From Williamsia serinedens (GTDB lineage Bacteria > Actinomycetota > Actinomycetes > Mycobacteriales > Mycobacteriaceae), in the NCBI RefSeq assembly GCF_024171725.1, contig NZ_JAMTCG010000003.1, positions 434,001 to 498,000 on the forward strand: DNA of 64,000 nucleotides, given 5' to 3'. Positions 52,466 to 61,316 of the stretch are shown here, piece by piece (within the stretch, counting starts at the first letter, position 1; the number at the start of each line of letters is the position of its first letter). A program made the position numbers and the translations under genes. The notes below the pieces were generated by a model. The model made no database searches, was not told the origin of the DNA, and saw only the letters and a program-made list of their open reading frames with translations.

Positions 52466-53151
52466 CGCAGGTTCTCCTGGGGTGCGCGCTGAGCGTCGTC
52501 GGCGATACGGGCGGCGGCCGCGCCGACGGCGGCCGTGACGCGGCGGGTCCACACCCACGGCCGCATCAGCATGAAGTGTCCGGCCAGACCCATCGAGAGC
52601 CAGCGGGCGTCGACTCCGCGTCCGGCGGCGCGCAGGGTCGCCTGAAGGGAGGTCTTCGGGCTGGTCCACCGGTCGAGTCGGCCGTGCAGCACCTGCAGAT
52701 GCTGGCCGGGACGCATCAGGTCGGTCTCGGTGCCGTCCGGCCACCACGGCGCCAGCGCGACGATCGTGTCGACCGACGGGTCGTCGGCGACGGCGGCCGC
52801 GGCACGCCCGCCCATCGAGTGCGCGAGCAAGACGACCGGGACGTCGCCGTGGCGGTCGCGGATCTTGTCCAGAGCCCAGCGCACGTCGGCGACGGGACTG
52901 CGGTCGGAGCCGTTCCAGCCCCGGAAGCGGTACTGCAGCATCAGGACGGCCGCGTCCGGCATCCTCCGCGCGACGGCCCGTGCGAACGGACGCATCCGCG
53001 CGGCGGACAGATGATTCGTCTGGGCGGGCTCGGTGCTGCGCACCTTCCCGCCGTGCAGCACCAGCACGACCATCGTCGGCGCGGCGACATGGTGGATGCG
53101 GTGCAGCACCGGCGGGTGCGGGCCGGGCGTCGTCGACGTCATGACTGCCAT
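52462..53151 (-). CDS. alpha/beta hydrolase
   Basis: A 229-residue hydrolase. The nucleophile elbow AHSMGGRAAAAVAD, the preceding strand VVLLAHS, an acidic LHGRLDRWTSP region and the late His in MGLAGHFMLMRP form the triad. The N-terminal VVLVLHGG gives the oxyanion hole. It is short for the family, without a large lid. Its stop overlaps the UfaA1-like ATG, so the two are translationally coupled and it may act on the same lipids, for example as a lysophospholipase or thioesterase. The start could also be the ATG at 53142; neither has a good ribosome site. Confidence 0.83.
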   Translation of the reverse strand: MAVMTSTTPGPHPPVLHRIHHVAAPTMVVLVLHGGKVRSTEPAQTNHLSAARMRPFARAVARRMPDAAVLMLQYRFRGWNGSDRSPVADVRWALDKIRDRHGDVPVVLLAHSMGGRAAAAVADDPSVDTIVALAPWWPDGTETDLMRPGQHLQVLHGRLDRWTSPKTSLQATLRAAGRGVDARWLSMGLAGHFMLMRPWVWTRRVTAAVGAAAARIADDAQRAPQENLR

Positions 53152-53232
53152 TCGGCGCGGTCGACGGCGTGGATCTGCCGACCGTGCGTGTCCGCGATCA
53201 CCATGCCGACGACGGTACCGACACGCGTGCCG

Positions 53233-56200
53233 CTACTGCGTCGGCCGCACGAACGGGAACGTGAGCGTGGGGCGGATGGTCACGCCGGTCAGCATCATCA
53301 CCAGACGGTCGACGCCGAGTCCGAGGCCACCGGTCGGCGGCATGGCGTAGCCGAGGGCGTGCAGGAAGTCCTCGTCGAGGCTCATCGCCTCGGGGTCACC
53401 GCCTGCCGCCTGCATCGACTGCGACGTCAGCCGTTCCCGCTGGTCGACCGGGTCGGTGAGCTCGGAGTAGGCGGTGCCCAACTCGGCGCCGAACCCGACC
53501 AGGTCCCACTGCTCGGTCAGCCGCGGATCGGTGCGGTGCCGACGGGCCAGCGGTGAGACCTCCTTGGGGAAGTCGCAGTAGAACGTCGGGAACCGGGTCT
53601 GCTTCTCCACGAGCGCCTCGTAGAGCTCCATCACCATCTTCCCGGCGGGCATGTCGGAGGTGACCTCCACGCCGTGCTCGGCGCACACCGCTGCGACCTC
53701 GGTCTGCGTGCTCGACGACGTCAGCGACGTCCCCGCCGCCCGCGACACCGCCTCGTGCACCGTCATGATCGGCCAGGCGCCGTCGAGCCGGACCTTCTGG
53801 CGGTCACCGTTCTCGTCGGGTTGGTACGCCACCGGCTCCCCGTTGATGGCGACGGCCATCGCCAGGATGAGCTCGCGGGTCAGTTCGCGCATCGAGTTGT
53901 AGTCGCCGTAGGCCTGGTACGCCTCGAGCGAGGTGAACTCCGGGTTGTGGGTGGCGTCGGTGCCCTCGTTGCGGAAGTTGCGGTTCAGCTCGAAGATCGC
54001 GCCCATCCCGCTGACGCACAGCCGCTTCAGGTACAGCTCCGGCGCGATACGCAGGAAGAGCTGCTGGTCGTAGGCGTTGATGTGCGTCTTGAACGGTCGC
54101 GCCGACGCGCCGCCGTGCACGGTCTGCAGCATCGGCGTCTCGACCTCGTCGAACCCGTTGTGCTGCAGGGTGTCGCGCAGCGCCCGGACACCGCGGGACC
54201 GCTTCTGCAGCAGGTCGACGGCGTCGGGGTTGGTCAGCAGGTCCAGCGGCCGGTCGCGGACGCGGACGTCGTCACCGATCTCGGAACCCAGCGTCGGGAG
54301 CGGGTTGAGGCACTTGCCCGCCATCCGCCACGACGACATCGCGATCGACAGCTCGCCCGTCCGCGAGGCGACCACCTCCCCGGTGACACTCACCAGGTCG
54401 CCGGTGTCGACGCGGCGGCGAAAGGTCTCGTGCATGCCGCGCTCGGCGACGCGCGCGTCGGAGAGGATCTGGATGCGCGCACGGTCGTCCTCGAGGACGG
54501 CGAACTCGACGCCGCCGAGGTCGCGGATCGCCCGGATGCGGCCTGCGACGGACACCGTGGTCCCCGACCGCTTCTCGGCCGCGAGACCGCGGTGCGCGGC
54601 GACGATGTCGGCGACACGGTCGGTGCGCGGCACCGAGACCGGGTAGGCCTCGTCGCCCTCGGCGCGGATCCGCTCGAGCTTCGACATCCGGACGCGCTGT
54701 TGGTCGTTGAGCCGCGGAGCCGGCGCGCGGGCGACGAGGAAGCGGTCGTCCAGTTCGGCGACGCGCGCGAGGAAGTCCGGGTCGGTGCGACGCGGCTGCT
54801 CCTCGGGGGTCTTGTCACCGACGAGGAACGTCGGGCCCAGGTGCGGCAGGAAGCCCTCGGCGACACCGACGGCGATCGCGGCGCGCATGACCGTGAGCGA
54901 CGGGTGGTAGCAGAGCAGCCGCGGCACCCACACCGGGTGGTACTTCTGGTTCGACCGGTACAGCGACTCCAGCTGATAGAAGCGCGACGCGAACCCCAGC
55001 ACACCGTCGACGGCGCGGGTGACCGGCCCGGCGCCCTCCCGCTCGGCGCTGGAGAACACCGACCGGAACACCGCGAAGTTCAACGAGATCCGCCGCACCC
55101 CGAGGTCGTGCGAGGCCTCGATGAGCCGCGCCACGAGGAACTCGTTGACCCCGTTCTCCGCCGCGCGGTCGCGGCGCATCAGGTCGAGCGAGACACCCCG
55201 CAGACCCCACGGGACGAACGACAGGAACGCGCGGATGCGGCCCTCGGCGTCGTGCGCGCAGATGATGAGGCAGCGCCCGTCGACGGGATCGCCGACGCGG
55301 TTGAGCGCCATCGAGAACCCGCGTTCGGTCTCCTCGCCGCGCCACTCGTCGGCGAGACGCTCCACCTCTGCGAGCTGCTCGGCGGTCAGCTCACCGTGCC
55401 GACGGATCGTGGTGGTGTACCCGGCCGCGGTCACGCGGTTGACGGCCTGGCGCACCGGCTTCATCGACTGCCCGCGCAGGGTGAAGTCGTCGACGTCGAT
55501 GATCGCCTCGTCACCGATAGCGAGGGTCCGCAGGCCCGCCTCGCGGTACACACGGCCGCCGGCCTCGCTCGCCGCGAGCACCGCGGCGTGCAACGAGTGG
55601 ACGCGACAGTTCGTCAGCCACTCCTGTACCGCCGCCGGCCACGACTCCCGGTCGCCGATCGGGTCGGCGCTGGCGACGCTGGTGCTGCCGACGACGCGGA
55701 AGGTGACGGCCGCCTTGCCGTCCGGGGAGAACACGGCCGACTTGTCGCGACGGGTGGCGAAGTAGCCCAACGAGTCGTCCTCACCGAACCGCAGCAGCAG
55801 CTCGCGCACCCGCAGTTCCTCGTCGGCGTCGACGAAGTCGTTGTCGCGGTTGGCCCGGTACAGGGTGACCAGGGCCAGGATCAGCGCGATCGCCGACATC
55901 CAGCCCGCGGCCGCGTAGATCCAGTGGTGTCCCTCGTGGCCCTGCAGGACCGCGTCGCCGATGTCGGCGCGGTCGCCGAACGTCGACCGCAGCGACCACA
56001 CGAACTCCTCGTCGAGACCCCGCAGTCGCCGGGGGAAGAGCACCGTGAGCACGAACGTCACGACGAACGACGTGAGGATGCCGCCGACGAGCACCGCGAG
56101 CGCGGTCCGCACCGATCCCGGCGCGAGCTCGGCGGTGTACGCGCGCCGGGAGAACGCCACGGCCACGAACACGACCACGCCGACCGCGAGGACCACCGAC

Positions 56201-56646
56201 GCGGTGACCGTGGACGTGCGGAACTGCCCGTAGGCGTCGGAGACGGTGACGTCGTCACTGTAGACGGAGATCAACGCGAACACGTCGTCGAGCACCGACA
56301 GCGCCATCACGAGCATCAGCGCGGTGTGCGCGCCCTTGAACCGCCGTCGGACCGCGCCCGCCAACGCGAACACCAGGCAGACGACGAAGATGCTCGGGTC
56401 GGCCGGGAGGTTCAGCGCCCCGAGGATGTCGGTGGCGATGTCGGTGACGCGGAAGTGCCGCAGCGGGATCGACAGCAGCGAGACGATCGCGGCCAGGGTC
56501 AGCAGTCGCGACGACCACCTGGCGATGTGCTCGGCGTAGGTCTCCCGACGGTTCCGCGACGGTCGGGGCCTCCGCGTCGGCGCGGTCGGCGAGGCGGGGC
56601 GTGCGTCGCGGCCGTCGGGGCGGTCGAGCGTCGGTGCGGCGGACAT
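53233..56646 (-). CDS. lysX: two-domain lysylphosphatidylglycerol synthase/lysyl-tRNA synthetase LysX
   Basis: A 1137-residue fusion. Residues 1-270 hold about six or seven membrane helices. About 280-620 is the MprF-type aminoacyl transferase domain (GNAT folds; RGVSLDLMRRDRAAENGVNEFLVARLIE). From about 640 to the end is a class II lysyl-tRNA synthetase: OB-fold domain (GRIRAIRDLGGVEFAVLED), motif 2 ELNRNFRNEGTDATHNPEF and motif 3 GLGLGVDRLVMM. The fused enzyme charges tRNA with lysine and moves it to phosphatidylglycerol, giving resistance to cationic peptides. It is a hallmark of mycobacteria and relatives. I take the ATG at 56646; a GTG four codons upstream is possible. It is divergent from the KimA-like gene. 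Confidence 0.95.
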   Translation of the reverse strand: MSAAPTLDRPDGRDARPASPTAPTRRPRPSRNRRETYAEHIARWSSRLLTLAAIVSLLSIPLRHFRVTDIATDILGALNLPADPSIFVVCLVFALAGAVRRRFKGAHTALMLVMALSVLDDVFALISVYSDDVTVSDAYGQFRTSTVTASVVLAVGVVVFVAVAFSRRAYTAELAPGSVRTALAVLVGGILTSFVVTFVLTVLFPRRLRGLDEEFVWSLRSTFGDRADIGDAVLQGHEGHHWIYAAAGWMSAIALILALVTLYRANRDNDFVDADEELRVRELLLRFGEDDSLGYFATRRDKSAVFSPDGKAAVTFRVVGSTSVASADPIGDRESWPAAVQEWLTNCRVHSLHAAVLAASEAGGRVYREAGLRTLAIGDEAIIDVDDFTLRGQSMKPVRQAVNRVTAAGYTTTIRRHGELTAEQLAEVERLADEWRGEETERGFSMALNRVGDPVDGRCLIICAHDAEGRIRAFLSFVPWGLRGVSLDLMRRDRAAENGVNEFLVARLIEASHDLGVRRISLNFAVFRSVFSSAEREGAGPVTRAVDGVLGFASRFYQLESLYRSNQKYHPVWVPRLLCYHPSLTVMRAAIAVGVAEGFLPHLGPTFLVGDKTPEEQPRRTDPDFLARVAELDDRFLVARAPAPRLNDQQRVRMSKLERIRAEGDEAYPVSVPRTDRVADIVAAHRGLAAEKRSGTTVSVAGRIRAIRDLGGVEFAVLEDDRARIQILSDARVAERGMHETFRRRVDTGDLVSVTGEVVASRTGELSIAMSSWRMAGKCLNPLPTLGSEIGDDVRVRDRPLDLLTNPDAVDLLQKRSRGVRALRDTLQHNGFDEVETPMLQTVHGGASARPFKTHINAYDQQLFLRIAPELYLKRLCVSGMGAIFELNRNFRNEGTDATHNPEFTSLEAYQAYGDYNSMRELTRELILAMAVAINGEPVAYQPDENGDRQKVRLDGAWPIMTVHEAVSRAAGTSLTSSSTQTEVAAVCAEHGVEVTSDMPAGKMVMELYEALVEKQTRFPTFYCDFPKEVSPLARRHRTDPRLTEQWDLVGFGAELGTAYSELTDPVDQRERLTSQSMQAAGGDPEAMSLDEDFLHALGYAMPPTGGLGLGVDRLVMMLTGVTIRPTLTFPFVRPTQ

Positions 56647-56691
56647 GAAAACCGACACTAGCAGCGGGAAGTCGGCGCAATCGGACGTTCA

Positions 56692-56714
56692 GGACACGTG
56701 CCGCACGCGTGTCC
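56692..56714. promoter_or_regulatory. 7-9-7 inverted repeat between lysX and the KimA-like gene
   Basis: GGACACG and CGTGTCC are perfect complements around a 9-bp spacer, in the divergent gap (56647-56830). A TAGTGT hexamer on the minus strand (56660-56655) is eight bases before the lysX ATG. No c-di-AMP riboswitch of the ydaO type is recognisable in the gap. Confidence 0.45.
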
Positions 56715-56830
56715 GTGCACCGGTCCCGCCGGATATGTCCGGCCCCGTCGACGGGGCGTGCCACTGCCCGTACGCCGCCGGTCCCGGCTGCGTAATGTCA
56801 CCGCGGTCGAGCACTTCCGAGAGGGTCGTC

Positions 56831-59254
56831 ATGTCGCAGCAACCCGGGTCGCGATCCCGCCGCGCCGTCGACGTCCAGCTGTCGCGGGACGTGCCCGAGT
56901 CACTGGGCTACGGGTTCAAACGTCTGGTCCTCGGCAAGCCGATGATCACCGACCAACTCCGCAACGAGCGGCTGACCAACCCGGTCGCGCTCGGTGTCCT
57001 CGCACCCGACGCCATCTCGTCGACGGCGTACGGCAGCGAGCTGATCCTCGTCGAACTGCTCCCCTACGCCGGCCTCGCCGCGTTCTCGCTGCTGCTCCCC
57101 ATCACCGGTGTCATCCTCGCGATCCTCGTGCTCGTCGCCGCGTCCTACCGCCAGGTCGTGATGGCCTACACGCGCGCCGGCGGCTCGTATGTGGTCGCGC
57201 GGGAGAACTTCGGCCCGCGGGTCGCGCAGATCGCCGCGGCCGCCCTGCTCATCGACTACGTCGTGACCGTGGCCGTCCAGGCCGCCGCCGGGACCGTGGC
57301 CGTGGTGTCGGCGGTGAAGGTGCTCGGGCCCTACAGCCTCGAGATCACCGTCGCCGTCGTGTTGCTCATGTGCCTGATGAACCTGCGCGGGCTGCGCGAG
57401 GCGGGCCGACCCTTCGCGGTGCCCACCTACTTCTTCACCGGCATGGTCCTGCTGCTCATCGTCGTGGGCCTGGTGAAGGACTTCACGACGGGCCTGCCGC
57501 GGTACATCCCGTCGGAGCTGCCCGGCACCGTCGAGGTCCACCAGGGCGGCGGGTTGATCGCCGGGGCGACGATCCTCGTGCTGCTGCGCGCCTTCGCCAA
57601 CGGCGGCTCGTCGTTGACCGGTGTCGAGGCCATCAGCAACACCGTGGGCTCGTTCCGGAAGCCGGAGGGCGGCAACGCCCGACGGGTCCTCACGGTGATG
57701 GCGACGATCCTGTTCGTCCTCCTCAGCGGCGTCGCCTGGCTGGCGCACGAGACGCACGCGACGCCGTACGTCGACGGCTACCCGTCGGTGCTCAGCGAGA
57801 TCGCCCGTGCCGTCTTCGGGTCGGGCGCGGTCGGCACCACGCTGTACGTGCTGCTGCAGATCGCGACCGCGGCGATCCTGTTCACCGGCGCCAACACCAG
57901 CTTCAACGGCTTCCCGGCGCTGGCCAACTTCGTCGCCGCCGACCGGTTCCTGCCCCGCCAGCTCGGCAAGCGCGGACATCGACTGGTCTTCTCCAACGGC
58001 ATCATCGTGCTCACCGTGCTCGCGGTGGTGCTGCTGCTGGTGACCGGCGGCTCGGTCAACGCGCTGATCCCCTTCTACGCGATCGGCGTGTTCACAGGGT
58101 TCGCGATGGCCGGGTTCGGCATGACCAAACACCATCTGACACACAAGGAGTCGGGCTGGCGTCACCGCCTGGCCATCAACCTGAGCGCGGGCGTCCTCTC
58201 GGCGATCGTCGTCGCGATCTTCGCGGTCGCCAAGTTCACCGAGGGCGCCTGGCTCGTCGTCGTGGTGTTCCCGCTGCTGGTGTTCATCCTCATCCGGCTC
58301 AACCGCGAGTACCGCGCCGAGGCCGCGATCCTCGAGGAGTTCCGGACCAACCGCCCCGAGCAGGTCAACTACGCGCGCCACACCGCGTTCGTCCTCGTCA
58401 ACTCCGTCGACCTCGCCGTCCTCGAGGCACTGCGGTACGGGCACGGTCTGCGCGCGGACGAGCTCACCGCGGTGCACCTCGTCGTCGACGCGGCGCAGGC
58501 CCGCAAGCTGCGCGAGCGGTGGGAGCACTTCGGCGTGCGGACACCGCTGAAGATCATCGACTGCCCCGACCGCCGCATCACCCGCGGCGTCCAGCGACTG
58601 GTCGTCGAGGCGCTGTCGGCCGCGCCGCGCACCCACGTCACCGTGCTGCTCCCCCGGCGCACCTACGCGCCGCTGCTGGGGCGTCTCCTGCACGACCGCA
58701 GCGCGGACAAGATCTCCCGCGCCGTCAGCGAGATCCCCCACGCCGCGGCCACGATCATCCCGTTCGACGTGCAGGCCGAGATCCGCAAGGCGTTCCCCGA
58801 CCTCATGGAGGAGCGGCTGGCCCGCCGAGTCGAGTCGTTCCAGGCGCGTCTGGCCGAGGAGGCCGACCGCGACATCGCCGACCACGACGCGCCCGAGAGC
58901 TCGTCGTCGGTGCTGGCGATCAGCGGCCTCATCCCGGGTCACCGCGGGACCATCGAGGGCCGCGTCCGCGACACGTTCGACCGCGTCATCGACGACGACG
59001 AGGTGCACATCGTCGAGGTCACCGACGACAGCGGGTTGATGCGGCTGCGGTTCACCGGCAAGAACGGCAGCACGGGCAGCGACCTGGTCCCGGGGCAGCT
59101 CGTCCGCGCGGGTGGCAAGGCCCGTCAGGGCCGCAAGGGCACCGTCATCATCGACCCGACGTACGAGATCGTCAGCGAGAACGACGGCGACGAGGCGGCG
59201 GACAACTCCGCGAACTCACCCGGCAGCGCCGACGACTCCCCGACCGTGCAGTAG
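56831..59254 (+). CDS. KimA-like APC-superfamily potassium permease with C-terminal OB-fold domain
   Basis: An 807-residue protein. Residues ~50-510 hold 12 membrane helices of the KimA (YdaO) type: VLAPDAISSTAYGSELILVELL, YTRAGGSYVVARENFG, RAFANGGSSLTGVEAISN and LFTGANTSFNGFPALANF match the Bacillus potassium importer. Residues ~515-690 are a cytosolic USP-like domain as in KimA. Then comes an extra part: residues 695-781 look like an OB fold (a GRVRD strand, DDSGLMRLRFTGK, LVPGQLVRAGGKA, PTYEIV), similar to the separate small protein Rv2694c of M. tuberculosis. The final tail DDSPTVQ is coded by the first repeat of the array. The ATG follows GAGAGGG. Confidence 0.85.
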   Translation: MSQQPGSRSRRAVDVQLSRDVPESLGYGFKRLVLGKPMITDQLRNERLTNPVALGVLAPDAISSTAYGSELILVELLPYAGLAAFSLLLPITGVILAILVLVAASYRQVVMAYTRAGGSYVVARENFGPRVAQIAAAALLIDYVVTVAVQAAAGTVAVVSAVKVLGPYSLEITVAVVLLMCLMNLRGLREAGRPFAVPTYFFTGMVLLLIVVGLVKDFTTGLPRYIPSELPGTVEVHQGGGLIAGATILVLLRAFANGGSSLTGVEAISNTVGSFRKPEGGNARRVLTVMATILFVLLSGVAWLAHETHATPYVDGYPSVLSEIARAVFGSGAVGTTLYVLLQIATAAILFTGANTSFNGFPALANFVAADRFLPRQLGKRGHRLVFSNGIIVLTVLAVVLLLVTGGSVNALIPFYAIGVFTGFAMAGFGMTKHHLTHKESGWRHRLAINLSAGVLSAIVVAIFAVAKFTEGAWLVVVVFPLLVFILIRLNREYRAEAAILEEFRTNRPEQVNYARHTAFVLVNSVDLAVLEALRYGHGLRADELTAVHLVVDAAQARKLRERWEHFGVRTPLKIIDCPDRRITRGVQRLVVEALSAAPRTHVTVLLPRRTYAPLLGRLLHDRSADKISRAVSEIPHAAATIIPFDVQAEIRKAFPDLMEERLARRVESFQARLAEEADRDIADHDAPESSSSVLAISGLIPGHRGTIEGRVRDTFDRVIDDDEVHIVEVTDDSGLMRLRFTGKNGSTGSDLVPGQLVRAGGKARQGRKGTVIIDPTYEIVSENDGDEAADNSANSPGSADDSPTVQ

Positions 59255-59357
59255 ATCCCGCCCACCGTGCGGCAGATCCCGCCGACCGTGCCAAAACTGC
59301 CCGCCGACCGTGCCAAAAGTGTTCGTCGAGCGTGCCAAAAGTGTTCGTCGAGCGTGC
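59241..59357. repeat. six-copy 21/22-bp repeat array between the KimA-like gene and ndh
   Basis: The core CGACCGTGC (variants CCACCGTGC and CGAGCGTGC) starts at 59241, 59262, 59283, 59305, 59327 and 59349: steps 21, 21, 22, 22 and 22. Inter-core parts change from AGATCCCGC to CCAAAA types, as in the array at 18551-18645, with which it shares the opening CGACTCCCCGACCGTGCA. The permease stop codon (59252-59254) lies inside the first unit. Confidence 0.93.
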
Positions 59358-59364
59358 CGATCCG

Positions 59365-60675
59365 TCAGGCGTAGGGCCGACGGGCCGTGTCGGGATCGCC
59401 GTAGGTGATGGCACGTTCGCCGCGGCTGCCGCCGATGATCGTCGTCGCCCAGCTCGCGAGCGTCCACGCACGGTTGCGTGTCCCCGCGAGGAAGGTGATG
59501 TGGATCCCGCCCCACCCGAGCCAGCCGAGGAACCCCGACAGCCGGATCGGCCCCGACTCCAGCAGCGCGTGGTACCGGGCGATGTAGGCGGCGGTGCCGA
59601 GATCGCGGTACTTGAATGGGGTGCGCGGGTTCGACTTGCCCTCGACGACCCGCGCGATGTTGCCCGCAGCATGGAAGCCCGACTGCATCGCGACCTCGGC
59701 GACGCCGGGAAGCTGCTCCAGGCTCATCACGTCGCCGACGACGGAGATGGTCGGGTGGCCGGCGATCGTCAGGTCGGGCTGGACCGGGATCGTCCCGCCG
59801 CGGCCCTGCGTCACGCCGGTGGCCTCGGCGAGTGCGTGCGCGAACGGAACGGCCTCGACACCAGCCGTCCACAGGATGGTGTGGGCGTCGATCTGCTCGG
59901 TGGCCTTGGTCTTCTTGTCGGTGGTGACGACGTAATCGCTGCACACGTCGGTGACGTGACGACCCAGCAGCGTGCGCACACCGATGCGGTCGAGGATCTT
60001 CTGCGCTTTCCCCGACAGTTTCGGGTGGAACGACTCCAACACCCGCTCGCCGCCGTGGACGAGGATGACGTCGGCCTCGGTCGGGTCGATGGTGTCGAAC
60101 TCCTTCGACAGGGCGCGGGTGGCCATCTCGCGGATCTGCCCGGCGAGCTCGACGCCGGTCGGCCCGCCGCCACTGACGACGAACGTCAGCCACGGCTTGC
60201 GCAGGTCGGCGGTCGGGAGGGTCTCGGCGATCTCGAACGACGAGATGATCTTGCGACGGATGGCCAGTGCGTCGTCGACGGTCTTCATCCCCGGCGCGTA
60301 CATCGCGAACTGCTCGTTGCCGTGGTAGCTCTGCCGCATCCCTGCCGCGACGATGAGGTGGTCGTAGTCGACCTCGAACGTCGAGCCGTCGAAGCGGGTC
60401 GCGGTCACGACGCGCTTCTCGGCGTCGATCCCCGACGCCTCGCCGAGCAGCACCGACAGATTCTTGTTGCGCCGCAACAGGTGTCGCAGCGGGCTCGCGA
60501 TCTCCCCCTCCGACAGCAGGCCGGTCGCGCACTGGTAGAGCAGCGGCTGGAAGACATGCGACGTCCCGCGATCGAGCAGGGTCACGCGCACGTCGGCGCG
60601 CTTGAGCCGACGCGCGGCGTACACACCGCCGAAGCCGCCACCGATGATCAGGACATGGGGTCGCGAGTCGGCCAT
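59365..60675 (-). CDS. ndh: type II NADH dehydrogenase
   Basis: A 436-residue NDH-2, which passes electrons from NADH to menaquinone without pumping protons. The FAD loop VLIIGGGFGGVYAARRL is at the start, the NADH loop VVSGGGPTGVELAGQIRE at about 165-182, and the FAD-binding SVVGDV segment near 310. PLLYQCATGLLSEGEIASPLR is the quinone-site region typical of mycobacterial Ndh. The C-terminal ~60 residues carry the amphipathic helix and the hydrophobic SGFLGWLGWGGIHITFLAGTRNR segment for membrane binding. It is transcribed alone, convergent with the KimA-like gene. Confidence 0.94.
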   Translation of the reverse strand: MADSRPHVLIIGGGFGGVYAARRLKRADVRVTLLDRGTSHVFQPLLYQCATGLLSEGEIASPLRHLLRRNKNLSVLLGEASGIDAEKRVVTATRFDGSTFEVDYDHLIVAAGMRQSYHGNEQFAMYAPGMKTVDDALAIRRKIISSFEIAETLPTADLRKPWLTFVVSGGGPTGVELAGQIREMATRALSKEFDTIDPTEADVILVHGGERVLESFHPKLSGKAQKILDRIGVRTLLGRHVTDVCSDYVVTTDKKTKATEQIDAHTILWTAGVEAVPFAHALAEATGVTQGRGGTIPVQPDLTIAGHPTISVVGDVMSLEQLPGVAEVAMQSGFHAAGNIARVVEGKSNPRTPFKYRDLGTAAYIARYHALLESGPIRLSGFLGWLGWGGIHITFLAGTRNRAWTLASWATTIIGGSRGERAITYGDPDTARRPYA

Positions 60676-60689
60676 GGCCCAATACTGCC

Positions 60690-61193
60690 CTACCGTCGCT
60701 GTGGCCGATCACCGTCCGGGGCGTCGTCTGCGCGGCCCGGTTCAGTTCTGGATGGCCCGAGCAGAGCGGTCATGTCGTCGACGGTGACGACCGAGCCGTC
60801 CGCCGAGCACTGCTCGAGGATGTCCGCAGCGATGTCCGCGGCGGTCTCCGGCGGGATCACCATCATGGTCATGGCGTCGGTGTCCTTGACGGCGCGGATC
60901 TTGACCAGATGCGACGGCCAGAAGCGGTAGCCGTCGAGGCGGATGACCGTGCCGGCGTGCTGCATGCGCGCGTGCGGGCAGTTCCAGTCGTCGGCGTGGA
61001 ACACCACCCGTCCGACGGCGATGACACGATCCCCGAGCGCCGGAAGCAGCAGGTCCACCTCGGCGGCGAGGTCGCGGGAGGACGGCCACCACGCTCCGTC
61101 GACCTGATCGCTGGGGGTGGGTCGACTCTTCAGTGCGACGCGGCCCGACACGCGCTCGACGACATCGGTTCTGGCGGGGGTGGACGGCGTCAT
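60690..61193 (-). CDS. DUF5994 family protein
   Basis: A 167-residue protein of the actinobacterial DUF5994 family: RVALKSRPTPSDQVDGAWWPSSRDLAAEVDLLLPALGDRVIAVGRVVFHADDWN is the family's defining block, with a final RFWPSHLVKI part. Function is unknown. It has no signal or membrane segment. The ATG at 61193 is where family similarity begins; the frame is open upstream to 61247. A 16-bp palindrome lies 57 bp upstream. It ends 14 bp before ndh. Confidence 0.82.
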   Translation of the reverse strand: MTPSTPARTDVVERVSGRVALKSRPTPSDQVDGAWWPSSRDLAAEVDLLLPALGDRVIAVGRVVFHADDWNCPHARMQHAGTVIRLDGYRFWPSHLVKIRAVKDTDAMTMMVIPPETAADIAADILEQCSADGSVVTVDDMTALLGPSRTEPGRADDAPDGDRPQRR

Positions 61194-61210
61194 GGCGACG
61201 ATCCGATCTG

Positions 61211-61265
61211 CCCGGACGACACCGGGCGATGACGCACCGAGAATCACAGGACACCAGCTGGTGTC
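61211..61265. promoter_or_regulatory. palindromes upstream of the DUF5994 gene
   Basis: GACACCAGCTGGTGTC (61250-61265) is a perfect 16-bp palindrome with no spacer. CCCGG-ACGACA-CCGGG (61211-61226) is a second dyad. They lie between the glycohydrolase stop and the DUF5994 start, both on the minus strand. The first looks like a protein-binding site, the second could be a weak terminator or operator. Confidence 0.55.
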
Positions 61266-61316
61266 TCACTCGTCGGTACGTGTCGAGCCTACGCCGTGAC
61301 CGGAACCCGCCCGACC

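Noticed and set aside
53674-56661. Open frame of nearly 1000 codons antisense to lysX
   Set aside because: Composition is the Arg/Val/Asp-rich shadow of lysX; no domain or start signal.
56647-56830. c-di-AMP (ydaO) riboswitch before the KimA-like gene
   Set aside because: The gap is short and I could not find the conserved riboswitch core; only a 7-bp dyad is visible.
56698-60930. 1410-codon plus-strand frame through the KimA-like gene and across ndh
   Set aside because: It crosses a stop-to-stop convergent junction and the repeat array, and overlaps two well-supported genes in other frames.
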